This document shows, in pieces, positions 33,913 through 44,047 of a DNA stretch of 64,000 nt. The stretch's first letter is position 1. Every line of letters starts with the position of its first letter. Source of the stretch: Megascapheus bottae (taxonomy: Eukaryota; Chordata; Mammalia; Rodentia; Geomyidae); NCBI GenBank assembly GCA_024803745.1, contig JANJXV010000010.1, forward strand, positions 29,623,525 to 29,687,524, given 5' to 3'. The translations under genes and the position numbers were made by a program. Under the pieces are notes generated by a model. That model saw nothing but the letters and a program-made list of their open reading frames with translations, was not told the DNA's origin and ran no database searches.

Positions 33913-34494
33913 CACTACTGTCACAATGCTATAGATTACCACCTACAAATGGTCTTCTATACCAAGCTTCCTTACGCTGAGTGGAGAAGAATTCCACACA
34001 CAGTATTGATCGCTGAAATAGATTATCTGTCACAGGAGACTCATCTTTCCAATCTCCACAGCACAACCACCCAGTATTCAATCCTATGTAAGATGCAAAT
34101 AATCACCAACCTAGGAGACTAAAATGTCCACAAATCCTGTATCCAGATGCATAAAGAACCCTCCAAATGTTCTCTAACTTCATGAGTAAACAAGGTATCA
34201 ATGACTCCCTCAAATACCAACACAAAAGCAAAAACAAACCAACCACACTACAATAAAGGATTTTATCAATAGTGAAAAGAAGTCTTGATTATTCAAGTAG
34301 CACATCAAAGTGCAAACTCTCTTCTACTTGGCAGTTTTTCAAATGTATTACTGCAATTAATATCTAATGTGTTAAACCATAATTTGTTTATACAAACAAA
34401 TCAGCTCCAATTTGGCCCCAAGCACTTATTATCTTATAGTCCCAAATCTTTTTTTTATCATTGACAATCACAACTGGAATTAACACCCATATTT
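33913..34494. other. Unassigned background sequence
   Basis: No repeat family or gene recognised. Confidence 0.4.
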
Positions 34495-34967
34495 TTACAG
34501 CTCTATTGAGTTAAAATTCAGATTATGGAATTTACTGACATAAAGTACACAATTCAATGGCTTTCAGAATACTCAAAATGTTGGACCATAATCTAATTAT
34601 GGACTACTGCCATTACTATAAAACAAAGCTCATACTAATTAATAGTAACTCTTCATTTCCCCCTATAATCTCAGCCTAGAAACTACTAGTCTACTTTCTG
34701 ACTCTATAGATATGACTATCTTAGAAATTCCATAGGAATGTAATTATTAAATTATGTGGCATCTTACTTTATTCACTATAAAGTTTGCAATGTATGTTGG
34801 TGCCATATTTTCATCTATTCAGTCTAGTTTGCCTGCATTTTTGTTTATTAAATAAGTGCTACAATGGACTTTTATGGAAATATGTTTTCTGTTTTCAGGG
34901 AGCTGAATTGTCAAGTTACATGATAATCCTATATTTAATATTTTGAGAAGTTTCCAAACCATTTCTT
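34495..34967 (-). mobile_element. Ancient L1 fragment, antisense (left part)
   Basis: Follows, block by block, the antisense of the 3' region of ancient mammalian L1 (L1M-type): CTCTATTGAGTTAAAATTCA, AAGTACACAATTCAATGGC, CTACTAGTCTACTTTCTGAC, TAATTATTAAATTATGTGGC, TTCATCTATTCAGTC, GGACTTTTATGGAAATATG, TTTAATATTTTGAGAAG. It continues after two younger insertions at 35399. Much more diverged than the other L1 pieces. Confidence 0.7.
34951..34967 (+). repeat. Target-site duplication (left) of the antisense L1 tail
   Basis: 17-bp TTTCCAAACCATTTCTT, repeated exactly at 35122-35138. Confidence 0.93.
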
Positions 34968-35121
34968 TTTTTCTTTTTTATTGTAATGTATAGAGGGGTT
35001 ACAGTTATATTTACCAGATAGAAGATGCATTACTTCTCACACATTGATACCCCTTCTCATGTTTTTGTCCCCATTTCCCTACCCCCACCCCATGCAATCA
35101 TCTTGTTTTCCCCCCTTCCCT
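34968..35121 (-). mobile_element. L1 3' tail, antisense, with 17-bp target-site duplication
   Basis: T-rich tail, then the reverse complement of the L1 3' end (TTACCAGATAGAAGATGCATT, CACACATTGATACCCC) and of the G-rich tract (CCCCATTTCCCTACCCCCACC, CTTGTTTTCCCCCCTTCCC). It stops inside the G-rich tract, so it is a 154-bp 5'-truncated insertion. Confidence 0.93.
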
Positions 35122-35138
35122 TTTCCAAACCATTTCTT
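35122..35138 (+). repeat. Target-site duplication (right) of the antisense L1 tail
   Basis: Exact copy of 34951-34967. Its right edge is directly joined to the left duplication of the next insertion. Confidence 0.93.
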
Positions 35139-35151
35139 AAAGAAGAGGCAC
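35139..35151 (+). repeat. Target-site duplication (left) of the sense L1 tail
   Basis: AAAGAAGAGGCAC, repeated exactly at 35386-35398. Confidence 0.88.
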
Positions 35152-35385
35152 AAGCACAAGTTGTTACTGCATTGGAATATGGTACCTGGTATATTGTATA
35201 TATGTTTATTTGTTTATTTAGAAAAGGGGAAGTGAGGGAAAAACAAGATGAGTGGGAGTGCATGTGAGGGGGGAAATGGAGAAAAACAGGAAGGGGTAAC
35301 AATGTTCAAGAAGTAATATACCCACTACCTAATAAATGTAACTGTAACTACTCTGTGCATCACCAGACAATAAAATAAAAAAGAA
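35152..35385 (+). mobile_element. L1 3' tail, sense, older subfamily, with 13-bp target-site duplication
   Basis: TGGTATATTGTATATATG, GTTTATTTAGAAAAGGGGAAG, GGGAAAAACAAGATGAGTGGG, GGGGTAACAATGTTCAAG, ACTACCTAATAAATGTAACT, CTCTGTGCATCACC, AATAAAATAAAAAAG. This is the old L1 3' UTR form also seen at 1.1 and 33.7 kb. Overlapping open frames on both strands are shadows. Confidence 0.88.
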
Positions 35386-35398
35386 AAAGAAGAGGCAC
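35386..35398 (+). repeat. Target-site duplication (right) of the sense L1 tail
   Basis: Exact copy of 35139-35151. Confidence 0.88.
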
Positions 35399-35612
35399 CA
35401 TTTTATAACCAGAGTGTTGAGATTTCTCTAACACTTTTGCAAACATGTTTTATTGTATTTTTCCCAAATTCTCCTAGGAGATGTAAAATAGCAGATTATT
35501 ATAGCTTCAATGTGAATTTCACTAATGACTAAAGGTGTTAAGAAGCATCCCATCTTTTCCTTACCTCTTAATTATTTGTGTTGTATTTATCATTCAGTTG
35601 TAAATATTCTTT
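35399..35612 (-). mobile_element. Ancient L1 fragment, antisense (right part)
   Basis: Continues the ancient L1 interrupted at 34967: CATTTTATAACCAGAGTGTTG, TCTCTAACACTTTTGCAAAC, TGTGAATTTCACTAATGACTAAAGG, AGCATCCCATCTTTTCC match the antisense L1M order (CACCATTTTACATTCCC, CTCCACATCC...ACACTT, TTTGCATTTCCCTAATGACTAATG, AGCATCTTTTCATG). Confidence 0.7.
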
Positions 35613-35622
35613 AATAAATCTG

Positions 35623-35812
35623 GAAACAGGGTATGGTGACAGAAATCTGTAATGTCAGCTACTCTCAACTCAAATGGTTTGAGTTCAAGACTAACCAAGA
35701 AAAGGGTAACAGTGATATCCTATGTTTAAAAAAAGAACAAAAGTAGCTCAAGTGGTAGAGACATTGCCTAGCATGCTCAACATCCTGGTTCAATCTCTGA
35801 CACTCAAAAAAA
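35623..35812 (+). mobile_element. Old dimeric SINE (B1-like plus ID-like)
   Basis: Left arm GGGTATGGTGACAGAAATCTG, TAATGTCAGCTACTC, GTTTGAGTTCAAGAC. Right arm GTAGCTCAAGTGGTAGAGAC, GCCTAGCATGCTCAAC, GGTTCAATCTCTGACAC. Confidence 0.78.
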
Positions 35813-36589
35813 TCTATAGGCATGAATTCTTTATTACATAAATTAATTTGCATATTCTCACTTCCCATCTCATATTTACTTTGTATATGAGAAGCAGTGA
35901 TTTGACAAAGTTTTATCTTTACCTTTTACACTCTTCTTCCTATATTATGCTCTTTGTATCTGGTTGTAACATACAAACACACACACACAGACACACACAC
36001 CTCCTCTACCTCTTTCCCCATTCAAAAGCAATAATTTTCACCATAGAAAGGAAGACCCGAGAGAAGGCACGGACAACAAAAGAGAAGTTAAACTTTTAAA
36101 TTCATAGTACTGTCAGTGAACGCAATGGAAAAAATGCAGATTCTTTGAATTTGCTCCATCTTGGCTTTGAATAGCCAAAGCTAAACCTGAAGGAGGGGAG
36201 AAAAAGTTTAGTTATAAACAACATTTTTCAAAGAAAAGTAACTATGTTCCTGACCACTTTATTGCTTTTTTTCCCACCTGAAGAATCTAGGCCTGTCTCA
36301 AATGATACAGCAGAAAGCTTCAGCATTTCAGTAATTCCACCAAAGGCAGGACATATCTCCTGTTTTATTCACAACTGGAAAGAATGCAAAGGATTCTGCA
36401 GAGACATCAACACAAAATGTTCACACTAAGGAGTGGTTGCATAACTAAAACAACTGAATGTTTACTCAGAAATCAGTCCACTGGAACAGCAAGGAACAGG
36501 ACTTCAGTTACACTGCCCTTGTCTAAGAGTGACCTTTCCCTGTGTTCTCAGCTCTTAACATGGAATCAAGTGCTGATGAGTTCAAAAAA
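35813..36589. other. Unassigned sequence with a short (AC)n
   Basis: Contains an (AC)n run at about 35972-36002. No gene recognised. Confidence 0.4.
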
Positions 36590-36815
36590 CTTCTTTCTTT
36601 TTTTCTTTCTTTCTTCCTCTTTCTCTTTCTTTTACTTTCTCTTTTCTTTCTCCTTCTCTTTTTCTTTTCTTCTTTATCTCTTCCTTTCTTTTCCTCTTTT
36701 ATTCTAACATTCTCTCCCTTCATCTCTCCTTCCTCTCTCCCCTCCTCCTTTCTACATTCCTTCTTCCCCCCCTACCTTTTTCCTCCTCCTCTTCTGCTTC
36801 CTCTTCACCACTTTT
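36590..36815 (+). repeat. Long polypyrimidine tract
   Basis: About 225 bp made almost only of C and T, first TTTC/TTCTC units and then CCTCC-rich units, with a few purine interruptions. Open frames on both strands are pure Phe/Ser/Leu or Lys/Arg/Glu artefacts. Confidence 0.95.
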
Positions 36816-37033
36816 ATTTTTTCATAATGTCTTTCATAATAGTAACTCAAAAAGTTTAAGGAATATTGTTTCCTCAGAATACTCTCGATGCAAAACTAGT
36901 AGTCTAAATAAATATACAATAAGCAAAAACATAACTAAAAGTATCATCTAGGTATATGAATTAGAACAACCTATAAAATGAAAATCTATGCACCCAATGT
37001 TGCAGTCCCACTGGCAGAAAGTTCTTAAAAAAT
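36816..37033. other. Unassigned background sequence
   Basis: AT-rich, nothing recognised. Confidence 0.4.
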
Positions 37034-37236
37034 TGTTGATGTGGGACTGGGAGTTTGGCCTAGTGGTAGAGTGCTTGTCTAGCATGCACAAAGACCCGGG
37101 TTTGATTCCTCAGTACCACATACATAGAAAAAAGCTGGAAGTGGTGCTGTGGCTCAAGTGGTAAATCACTAGCCTTGAGAAAAAGTCCAAGAACAGTGCT
37201 TAGGCCCTGAGTTCAAGCCCCACAAAAATGTTGATG
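37034..37236 (+). mobile_element. ID-like dimeric SINE with target-site duplication
   Basis: One of the best-preserved tRNA-tRNA SINEs: CTGGGAGTTTGGCCTAGTGG, GTGCTTGTCTAGCATGCAC, CCGGGTTTGATTCCTCAGTA, GCTGGAAGTGGTGCTGTGGC, GCCCTGAGTTCAAGCCCC. TGTTGATG at 37034-37041 and 37229-37236 is the target duplication. The tail is very short (CACAAAAA). Confidence 0.93.
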
Positions 37237-38194
37237 CTGATCTTTAATCCTAAACAAATTATTTTAAATATTTTAAAGACAAAACTGAGAGTGAAACTGA
37301 CTTAAAAAAGTAAAAGCAAAGGTATGATTCTAATATGCTCTATTTCCATCTAAAAATCAGGAGACCTCAACATGGCATTTTTGCTCCACTTCTATTCACA
37401 TAGAAAAAGGGAAAATATCTACACCAGGTGATAAAAAATTATTATGTTGACTTAACATGGGTTCCCCATGTAGAATTTTCAATAGAGGATAGTATCTTCA
37501 CGTTATCTGAACTCTTATGCCTCCATTCAGTAAAGTATAATTCTAACTCAAATTAATTTTCAAGCACACATTGTGTCACCATAGGTTAATTGCTTCCTTT
37601 TCTCTATGAAAAAAAGAAGTATTTGCTAATTTTCTTTAAAGTTGTTACCACAGTGCAAACCTTTATATAAATATTAGCTGTGGGATTTATTTACAGTAAC
37701 CTTGGACCATTGTTTGGGTGTAGGTGATAATTGAAGAAAACTGTTACTCAGCTGGAGATTTGCTAACAGGGTGAAATCTACTTAAAAATACAATTCATTT
37801 CTAGGACTAATTATGGTGTATGATAGTGAAGGAAATAGGTTATTCTGTTACAGTAAAAAAAAGATTATTAGATCTTGTTCTATAATTTCAGGGTTTTATT
37901 TTCCATGAACTCATAGTAACTTCACAACATCTCAGAATAGCTACAATTACATTTAATTAATTAAAATAAAGTTTCACTTCTATATGGTAGAGAAATGGGA
38001 TTGATTCCATAAGCTGAAAAAGTCAGAGTTTGCTATTCCCTACATGTTCCTAAACTTTCTATTTCATTAAAAAAATAGCAAGCCAAATATGAAATTCCTA
38101 AAATTATGTGTGTTTTTATTACATCTGAAATTGAGTCAGAAATGCCAATGAGGAAAAGAATACAATGAAGTTAAAGAATTCAAAAGTTCTGTGC
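37237..38194. other. Unassigned AT-rich sequence
   Basis: No repeat family or gene recognised. Confidence 0.4.
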
Positions 38195-38380
38195 AGACAT
38201 GATGGTACATGCCTTTAATGAGTATTACTCTGTAGGTCAGATGGAAAAGTGGTTCTATGCAAGGTGAGACCAAATGAGTTCTCATCTGTAAAATAAAAGG
38301 GTTATGGGTCTAACTTGAATGGTAAGATGTCTGCTTAGCAAGCATAAGGTGCTGAGTTCAAATCTCAGTTCCACTAAAAG
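38195..38380 (+). mobile_element. Old dimeric SINE (B1-like plus ID-like)
   Basis: Left arm AGACATGATGGTACATGCC, TTTAATGAGTATTACTC. Right arm GGTCTAACTTGAATGGTAAG, TGCTTAGCAAGCATAAGG, GCTGAGTTCAAATCTCAG, ending in an A-rich stretch. Confidence 0.78.
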
Positions 38381-38498
38381 AGGAAAAAAAAGGCAACTTA
38401 TCTTAATGTGTCTTATGAGATATAATTTAGTCTATCCACAATATTGGGTTTGACCTAGATAGTTCTTTTGCCAAGAACCCTTTTGTAAAAACACATAG

Positions 38499-38735
38499 GG
38501 GCAGGGAGTTTGGCCTAATGGTAGAGTGCTTGCTTAGCATACGCAATGACCTGGGTTTGATTCATCCATACCACATATACAGAAAAAGCCGAAAGTGGTG
38601 CTGTGGCTCAAGTGGTAGAGCACTAGCCTTGAGGAAAGCCCAAGGACAGTGCTCAGGCCCTGAGTTCAGTCCTCAGGACTGGCAAAAAACAAAAACAACA
38701 ACAACAAAATAAAAACAACAACAACAAAAACCAAA
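38499..38735 (+). mobile_element. ID-like dimeric SINE (tRNA-tRNA type)
   Basis: GGGAGTTTGGCCTAATGGTA, TGCTTAGCATACGC, GGGTTTGATTCATCC, GCCGAAAGTGGTGCTGTGGC, TCAAGTGGTAGAGCACTAGC, CCTGAGTTCAGTCC, GGACTGGCAAAAAAC, then an (AACAAC)n tail to about 38735. ACACATAG before and AACATAG after are a possible imperfect duplication. Confidence 0.93.
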
Positions 38736-40087
38736 CCAACATAGCTTTTCAATATTGGGCAATATCCTCTACTATAACAAAATTACGGAGGTAATTAACT
38801 TACAAGGAGAAAAGGTTTGTTTGGGGTCAATTTCAGCAGTTTTACTTCCATATCTATTGACTCCAATTTCTGCTGACCGCTGATAAGGCAGAAGGTCATG
38901 GTGCAAACACCTGACAGAAAAGAATTACCCCTTCATGAAGGAAGAGTGAAGAGCCTGAGGCTCTGAAATCCTCTTTATGGGCATAAAATCAATAACCCAA
39001 CACTCAAAAGCATCCACTTCCTTCTAACCCGACCAATCTGAGGACCAGGCCCTCAACACGACACCATTATGAAGACAATTATCCAAACCATGGCAAGTTT
39101 CTGAAAAAGGAGTGAGAGATCCAGAATGCATAGTAAAGAGTTCCATGAGACGATACTTAAAGAGAGAGGCATGGGAAGCATTAAATTGCTATAATAAAAA
39201 TAAGGACACCAAATACTTTTCAATCCCAGGAAGGATCCTCCATGCAGGGAATCACAGAGAAGAGGAAAGTAAGCAATAACAGAAATGACTCAAACAAGCT
39301 TCTTTTCTAGTTCCAAAGCAAGATTGTGCAAATGTATGACATGTGCCCCCAATCAATTACTTACCCACCAAATCACCTTCCATATGAGTATGCTCACCTC
39401 TCTTCTTATCGATTACACTATATTTTCCTTAGTTCTTACTCTGTTTCTCACCCCCATCTATCTTTTCAAACCTCATCCCCATTAAGCTGGCATTGTATTC
39501 ATAATGAATATAAAGGAAGAAATAAACCCACACACAAATAACTCATGGGCTATGTTGCAGTATGACCTCATCCTCTGTACTAATTCTTCTCCCCGTAGAG
39601 AGATTTTTATTAAGACATTACCCAAATGTAACTTTCTTATTATATTAAATTACTTCTCGTATTTATAATGAAAACCAAACCTTATCATGATGGATAAAGC
39701 CAGTGTGACCTGAGCTTGGCGAATTTTCCATAGCCTTCCTTGTCACTTTTGCCACCTATAAATGTTTTATTTCATTTATTTTTTAACTTCCTAAGGGTGC
39801 CAAACACTTTCTGGTTTGACTTCATGTCTGATGCTTTCTCTCTCTCACAGATACATATGGCATGTGGCATCTACATTTAAGTCTTGAGTTAAATATCACC
39901 TTCCCCTATTATTGGTATACTGAGTTCTATTTGATCTAAATCTGGCTTCTCGCATTGATTGGTTTAGGGGTTTCCCTGTACCAAGTCAACTGAAATCTAA
40001 CATGATGGATAAAGGAACTATAACCTAAATGTAATTAGTGGGGGTATCTAAGGCAATCATGGCATTAGAGCCTTCAACCTATCTTCT
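38736..40087. other. Unassigned background sequence
   Basis: Two overlapping open frames near 39.3-39.5 kb show no motif. Nothing else recognised. Confidence 0.4.
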
Positions 40088-40262
40088 TTTTTTATTTTTA
40101 TTTTTCCAGTTCTAGAGCTTGAACTCAGAGCCTGGGCACTGTTCTTGAGCTTTCTCAAGGCTAGGGCTCTACTACTTGAGACACAGCACCATTCCAACTT
40201 TTTCTATGCATGTGGGCTTCCTGCATGCTAGGGATGCACTTTACACTAGCCCAGACTCCTGA
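40088..40262 (-). mobile_element. ID-like dimeric SINE, antisense
   Basis: T-rich tail, then TAGAGCTTGAACTCAGAGCC, CTGGGCACTGTTCTTGAGC, CAAGGCTAGGGCTCTACTAC, GACACAGCACCATTCC; the left arm is partly deleted (GCATGCTAGGGATGCAC). Confidence 0.82.
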
Positions 40263-40480
40263 TCCATATGACTCCATGTGGTAAATTTGGACTGACCAAT
40301 CAGATTGTTTCTATGTGCCACTTCCTTTTCTGTGGTTATAAGTATAGTCTTATTGCCTAGATAGGATAGAGCATTTTGAACCATTTATAGTCAGACCACT
40401 GCCTGATTCAAGAATTATTTTCTTGGGTTATCAGTTTTAAGCTTATTTTGTTGAAAATTTTTCTTTTAACAACAGAACAA
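40263..40480. other. Unassigned background sequence
   Basis: Nothing recognised. Confidence 0.35.
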
Positions 40481-40545
40481 AAGTAGCTTCTCTCTCTCTC
40501 CCTCCCTCCCTCCCTCCCTCCCTCCCCCTCCCTCCCTCCCTCCCT

Positions 40546-40620
<75 letters not shown>
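40481..40620 (+). repeat. (CCCT)n and (CT)n pyrimidine microsatellite
   Basis: Short CT runs, then CCCT/TCCC units, then about 65 bp of pure CT. It sits at the tail side of the antisense SINE at 40621, so it is an expanded GA-type SINE tail. The minus-strand Arg/Glu frame through it is an artefact. Confidence 0.97.
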
Positions 40621-40624
<4 letters not shown>

Positions 40625-40776
40625 CCAGTCCTGGGGCTTGAACTCAGGGCCTGAGCACTGTTGTTGAGGCACAGCACCACTTCCAGCTTTTCTATATATG
40701 TGGGACTGAAGAATCAAACCTACATCTTCATGCATACTAGGCAAGCACTCTACCACTAGGCCGAACTCCCAACCCT
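40621..40776 (-). mobile_element. ID-like dimeric SINE, antisense
   Basis: GCCAGTCCTGGGGCTTGAAC, CAGGGCCTGAGCACTG, GCACAGCACCACTTCC, GAAGAATCAAACC, ACTAGGCAAGCACTCTACC. The right arm has lost the CTCAAGG...CTCTACCAC portion. Confidence 0.9.
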
Positions 40777-42305
40777 CAAGAGTAGTCCTATCAATTACTG
40801 GTATTTTCCTTCCTTTACCTTTCAGTCTCTCACCTAAACACATGCTGAGATAAGAGCCCTGAATTCCCAAAGCCTGGAATAATTCCTGGCACATGGCAGG
40901 TGTTTCAGAAATATTTGTCAAACAACGTTGCAACCTTCTATGTTGAAAGCTACATAGTAATGCTTTTCTTTTTTCAAAAGAATCTGTGATTCTTTTCATC
41001 TTACAGATATTTGTAGAAAGATTAATTATTATGCAAGCACATTCCTTTTAATGTTGTGTGACATTAGTTTTGCTTTTGTTCTTCCAGATTTCTTCCCATT
41101 ATCTGATGTGTAATTCCATCTAGCTTTCCATTGTGCTTATTTATCCAACTTGAGTTAAACATTTTGTCTGTACTGGGTAGCATATTTATGTATCTACTTT
41201 GTATGTGGTATATTTACTTCAATTTTATGTCCTGAAAACAAATATGTGGGTACGAAATCATCTGTTCCATTTTCATTCATCATTGGTAGACACTACTGTG
41301 GTTTACACAATCCAAGCATAAATTAAAGCATCTCCTGATTAGAAAATCTGACATGCAATATGAACATATTTCTTTGGTCAGAATTATTTAGTTATTGCTA
41401 TTTTTATACAAGCATAGCAAAGACTTTCACAGCTGTGGAAAAGACAGGAAATGATTAAAGGATTTCATGGTTTCTTACATTTTTTAGGAGGTTGATTGGG
41501 GCTAATGAATTTGTGCTTCAGTCTTATTTGTTTAACAATACAAAATACACATACAAGGTCACCAGAGAGTTCTTCAGAGGATTCTACAAAAATAAGCAAA
41601 AAGCAAAAAATAAACTGGGCAAAGCACTTTTATGTTTTACAGAGGTTGTGGGTCAGCATATTCAGAGAGAAATACAGCAGTACTATTTCTTACGAATTTT
41701 CTTTTTATGCTCGAGTGTAGAAAAGTTAACGGTGACAGTGTTCTGCTTCACAGATGTGGTCACAGATGAAGGAGACCAATAAATCATAGAACAGCTTACT
41801 TCAATAAGTCTCAAACTAAGGATTTGTGACTGAACTAAAGAATTACTAGTGTAGCCAGTATGAAGAGACAAAAATATTTTCAATGTATTTCCCATTTGTT
41901 TCCTCTTATAGCCCAACTCAAAAATTCTTTAATCTCAATTCACTATACTTCACAGATCCTACACATCTCCTCTTTCTCCATTCCAGAACATCTTTCATCC
42001 TCACCCAGTTCTAAATTCCATGGTCCATCCTTGCAATCACTCTTCTCCAAGATCCCTCAACTTGCTATTCCCATGCTTCTCATCTCTTGGGAGAAATAAC
42101 AGGCCTAGTTAAATCCAATTATTGGCTAATCTGGAACCTGAATTCATGCAAATAAACAAAAGTTGGGGGGAAAAATCAAATGGGTTGGTGGCCAAGAGTT
42201 TAGTGCCCTTACCCTCTTGACTAAACTTTATTAAGTTTTTTTTCCTATCTCCAGGCTCTAGTTAGTCCTCTTCTAAAACCAGTTACTTAAGAAACCAGCA
42301 ACCAG
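40777..42305. other. Unassigned background sequence
   Basis: Overlapping open frames at 41.5-42.1 kb lack motifs. No gene or mobile element recognised. Confidence 0.4.
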
Positions 42306-42532
42306 TGTGCTGATGGCTTCTGTCTAATCCTAATTACTCAGGAGGCTGAGATCTGATGATTTGGGTTCAAAGCCAGCCAGGGAAGGAACATCAATGAGAT
42401 TCTTACCTACGATAAACTACTCAAAAGCCATAAGTAGAAATGTGGCTTAAATGGTTGAGCATAATCCTTGAGCAAAATAAAAGCTCAGGAACAGTGCCCA
42501 GGCCCTAAGTTGAAGTCAGAGTACCGCATACT

Positions 42533-42533
<1 letters not shown>
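42306..42533 (+). mobile_element. Chimeric SINE (7SL-tRNA type), sense
   Basis: GTGCTGATGGCTTCTGTCTAA, TAATTACTCAGGAGGCTGAG, GATCTGATGATTTGGGTTCA, AAGCCAGCCAGGGAAGG, GAGATTCTTACCTACGATAA, GTGGCTTAAATGGTTGAGC, AACAGTGCCCAGGCCC. It runs straight into a CA repeat in the tail position. Confidence 0.88.
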
Positions 42534-42579
<46 letters not shown>

Positions 42580-42603
42580 CGCACGCACGCACGCATACAC
42601 ATA
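42534..42603 (+). repeat. (CA)n and (CGCA)n microsatellite
   Basis: About 40 bp of pure CA, then CGCACGCACGCA units. It replaces the A-tail of the preceding SINE. Confidence 0.95.
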
Positions 42604-43654
42604 TCAGAGATACAGAGAGAGAGAGAAAAGACCTTTTTAAATATGTTAGTCATCTTGGTTATTCAACCTCAAGCCTCAAAAGCACTCTTAGACAAGTACT
42701 TTTAGAGCTTTTAGTTTATTTTTCAGACAGGTCATCAGCTCATTTGGGTGACATAGGCCTCACACCTAGATACTATCCTATGTGGGTTCAGAATACCAAG
42801 CATCACACTTCTGCAATAAATTCTTTTATATTCCTGTTGTACATTTGCAATCTGCCTCTTTGAGATATATTCTCCCACAGTTGTCTTTCTAAAGGATTTG
42901 AGACCCACCCTTTTCAAGTGAAAATATAGAGATAGTACATTTTTCTCCCAGCGTGGTGAAGAGGGGAGCTTATTGCTCTTCGAGACAATTAGCAAATGGC
43001 CCAACCATACTGCACAGTTTCTTCCCTCTTGGGGTAAATTCTCCAGTAAATTTCCACTAGTCCTTTCCAACAATGAAACATCCTCCTACTCTCCTCCTAG
43101 TAGTTGAGGCCAAGTTCATTTCCTTACCGTAATTGTTTGGAATATAATTCTGTGTAATTTAGATTGTGGATCATCAGCAAATGAGGTTTTCATAATGTCT
43201 GGGCGTTAAATTGCATTACCCAATCTCATTTGCTCCTGCATTTTTCTTATACCCATCTCACTGCTGGAACCAATCATACCTCTACTTCATCATCTTTCTT
43301 AGGTGATATACTTAATACCACCCAGAGAACAAGAGAGAATCAGATTGTCCGTAGCTCAAAAAGTTCCATCAGCTCATTTACCCAAACAGTCTTCAGGTAC
43401 AAACCTCCACAGTTTCTGTAGGCATGGGAGAGCCTACTCTCCTGTGACTATGCAGGAAATGTGCAGCCTCCCTTTTGACTCTGGCTCCTACAGGATTTCC
43501 TGTGTTTCTTTGAGCCTTATTTCCCCCTAGTCAACTCTGCTTCTCACCTTACCTTTCAACAAAATTCAATCCCAAGTTTTGCTATCTCTTCTTTGAACCA
43601 TTTGCTTCTCTTACATTTTAATGCTAAAGATCTTCCATTTTTTTTCTCTCATTT
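42604..43654. other. Unassigned background sequence
   Basis: Open frames at 42.7-43.5 kb have no recognisable domain. Confidence 0.4.
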
Positions 43655-43740
43655 TTCACAGGTTTCAACCTTTAATCCTAGAACTTGGGAGGCTCAAGCA
43701 GAAGGTCTGTGAGTTTCAGGTCTTTAAGACTTGGTCTTAA
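43655..43740 (+). mobile_element. B1-like SINE fragment
   Basis: CAACCTTTAATCCTAGAACTTGGGAGGCTCAAGCAGAAGG in pieces follows the B1 order (CACGCCTTTAATCCCAGCACTTGGGAGGC). Confidence 0.65.
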
Positions 43741-43756
43741 AGAATTATTATTGTTG

Positions 43757-43828
43757 TTTTTATGGTACTGGGACTTGAACCCAGAGCTTTACACACATGA
43801 AGCATCATTCTCCAACTCACCTAAGTTC
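43757..43828 (-). mobile_element. ID-like SINE monomer, antisense
   Basis: GGTACTGGGACTTGAACCCA, GAGCTTTACACACATGAAGC, then a decayed A-box side. Confidence 0.6.
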
Positions 43829-43851
43829 TGTCTCCTTGTTTTTTGTTTTTT

Positions 43852-44047
43852 GCTTTTTTTTTGCCAGTCCTGGGCTTGAGCTCAGGGCCTGAGCACTGTC
43901 CTTGGACTTTCTCAAGGCTAGAGCTCTACCACTTGTGCCTCTGCACCACTTCAGGCTTTTTTCTATGTATATGGTATCGAGGAATTGAACCCAGGTCTTT
44001 GTGCATGCTCGGCAAGCACTCTACCACTTGGCTAAACTCCTGGCCCT
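43852..44047 (-). mobile_element. ID-like dimeric SINE, antisense
   Basis: GCCAGTCCTGGGCTTGAGCT, CAAGGCTAGAGCTCTACCAC, GGTATCGAGGAATTGAACCC, TGCTCGGCAAGCACTCTACC, AACTCCTGGCCC. Two open frames across it are SINE shadows. Confidence 0.93.

Noticed and set aside
33772..34122. 116-codon open frame
   Set aside because: It starts inside the old L1 3' UTR and runs into unassigned sequence; no conserved motif.
35180..35385. Twin-priming inversion as the origin of the paired L1 tails at 35 kb
   Set aside because: Both pieces contain the same 3'-UTR region and each has its own target duplication, whereas twin priming gives non-overlapping parts inside one duplication.
36384..36859. Overlapping open frames on both strands in the pyrimidine tract
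   Set aside because: Only Phe/Ser/Leu or Lys/Arg/Glu runs forced by the repeat; no start context or domain.
40408..40999. Minus-strand open frames of 90 and 177 codons
   Set aside because: Most of their length is Arg/Glu from the CT microsatellite, and the rest is SINE text read backwards.
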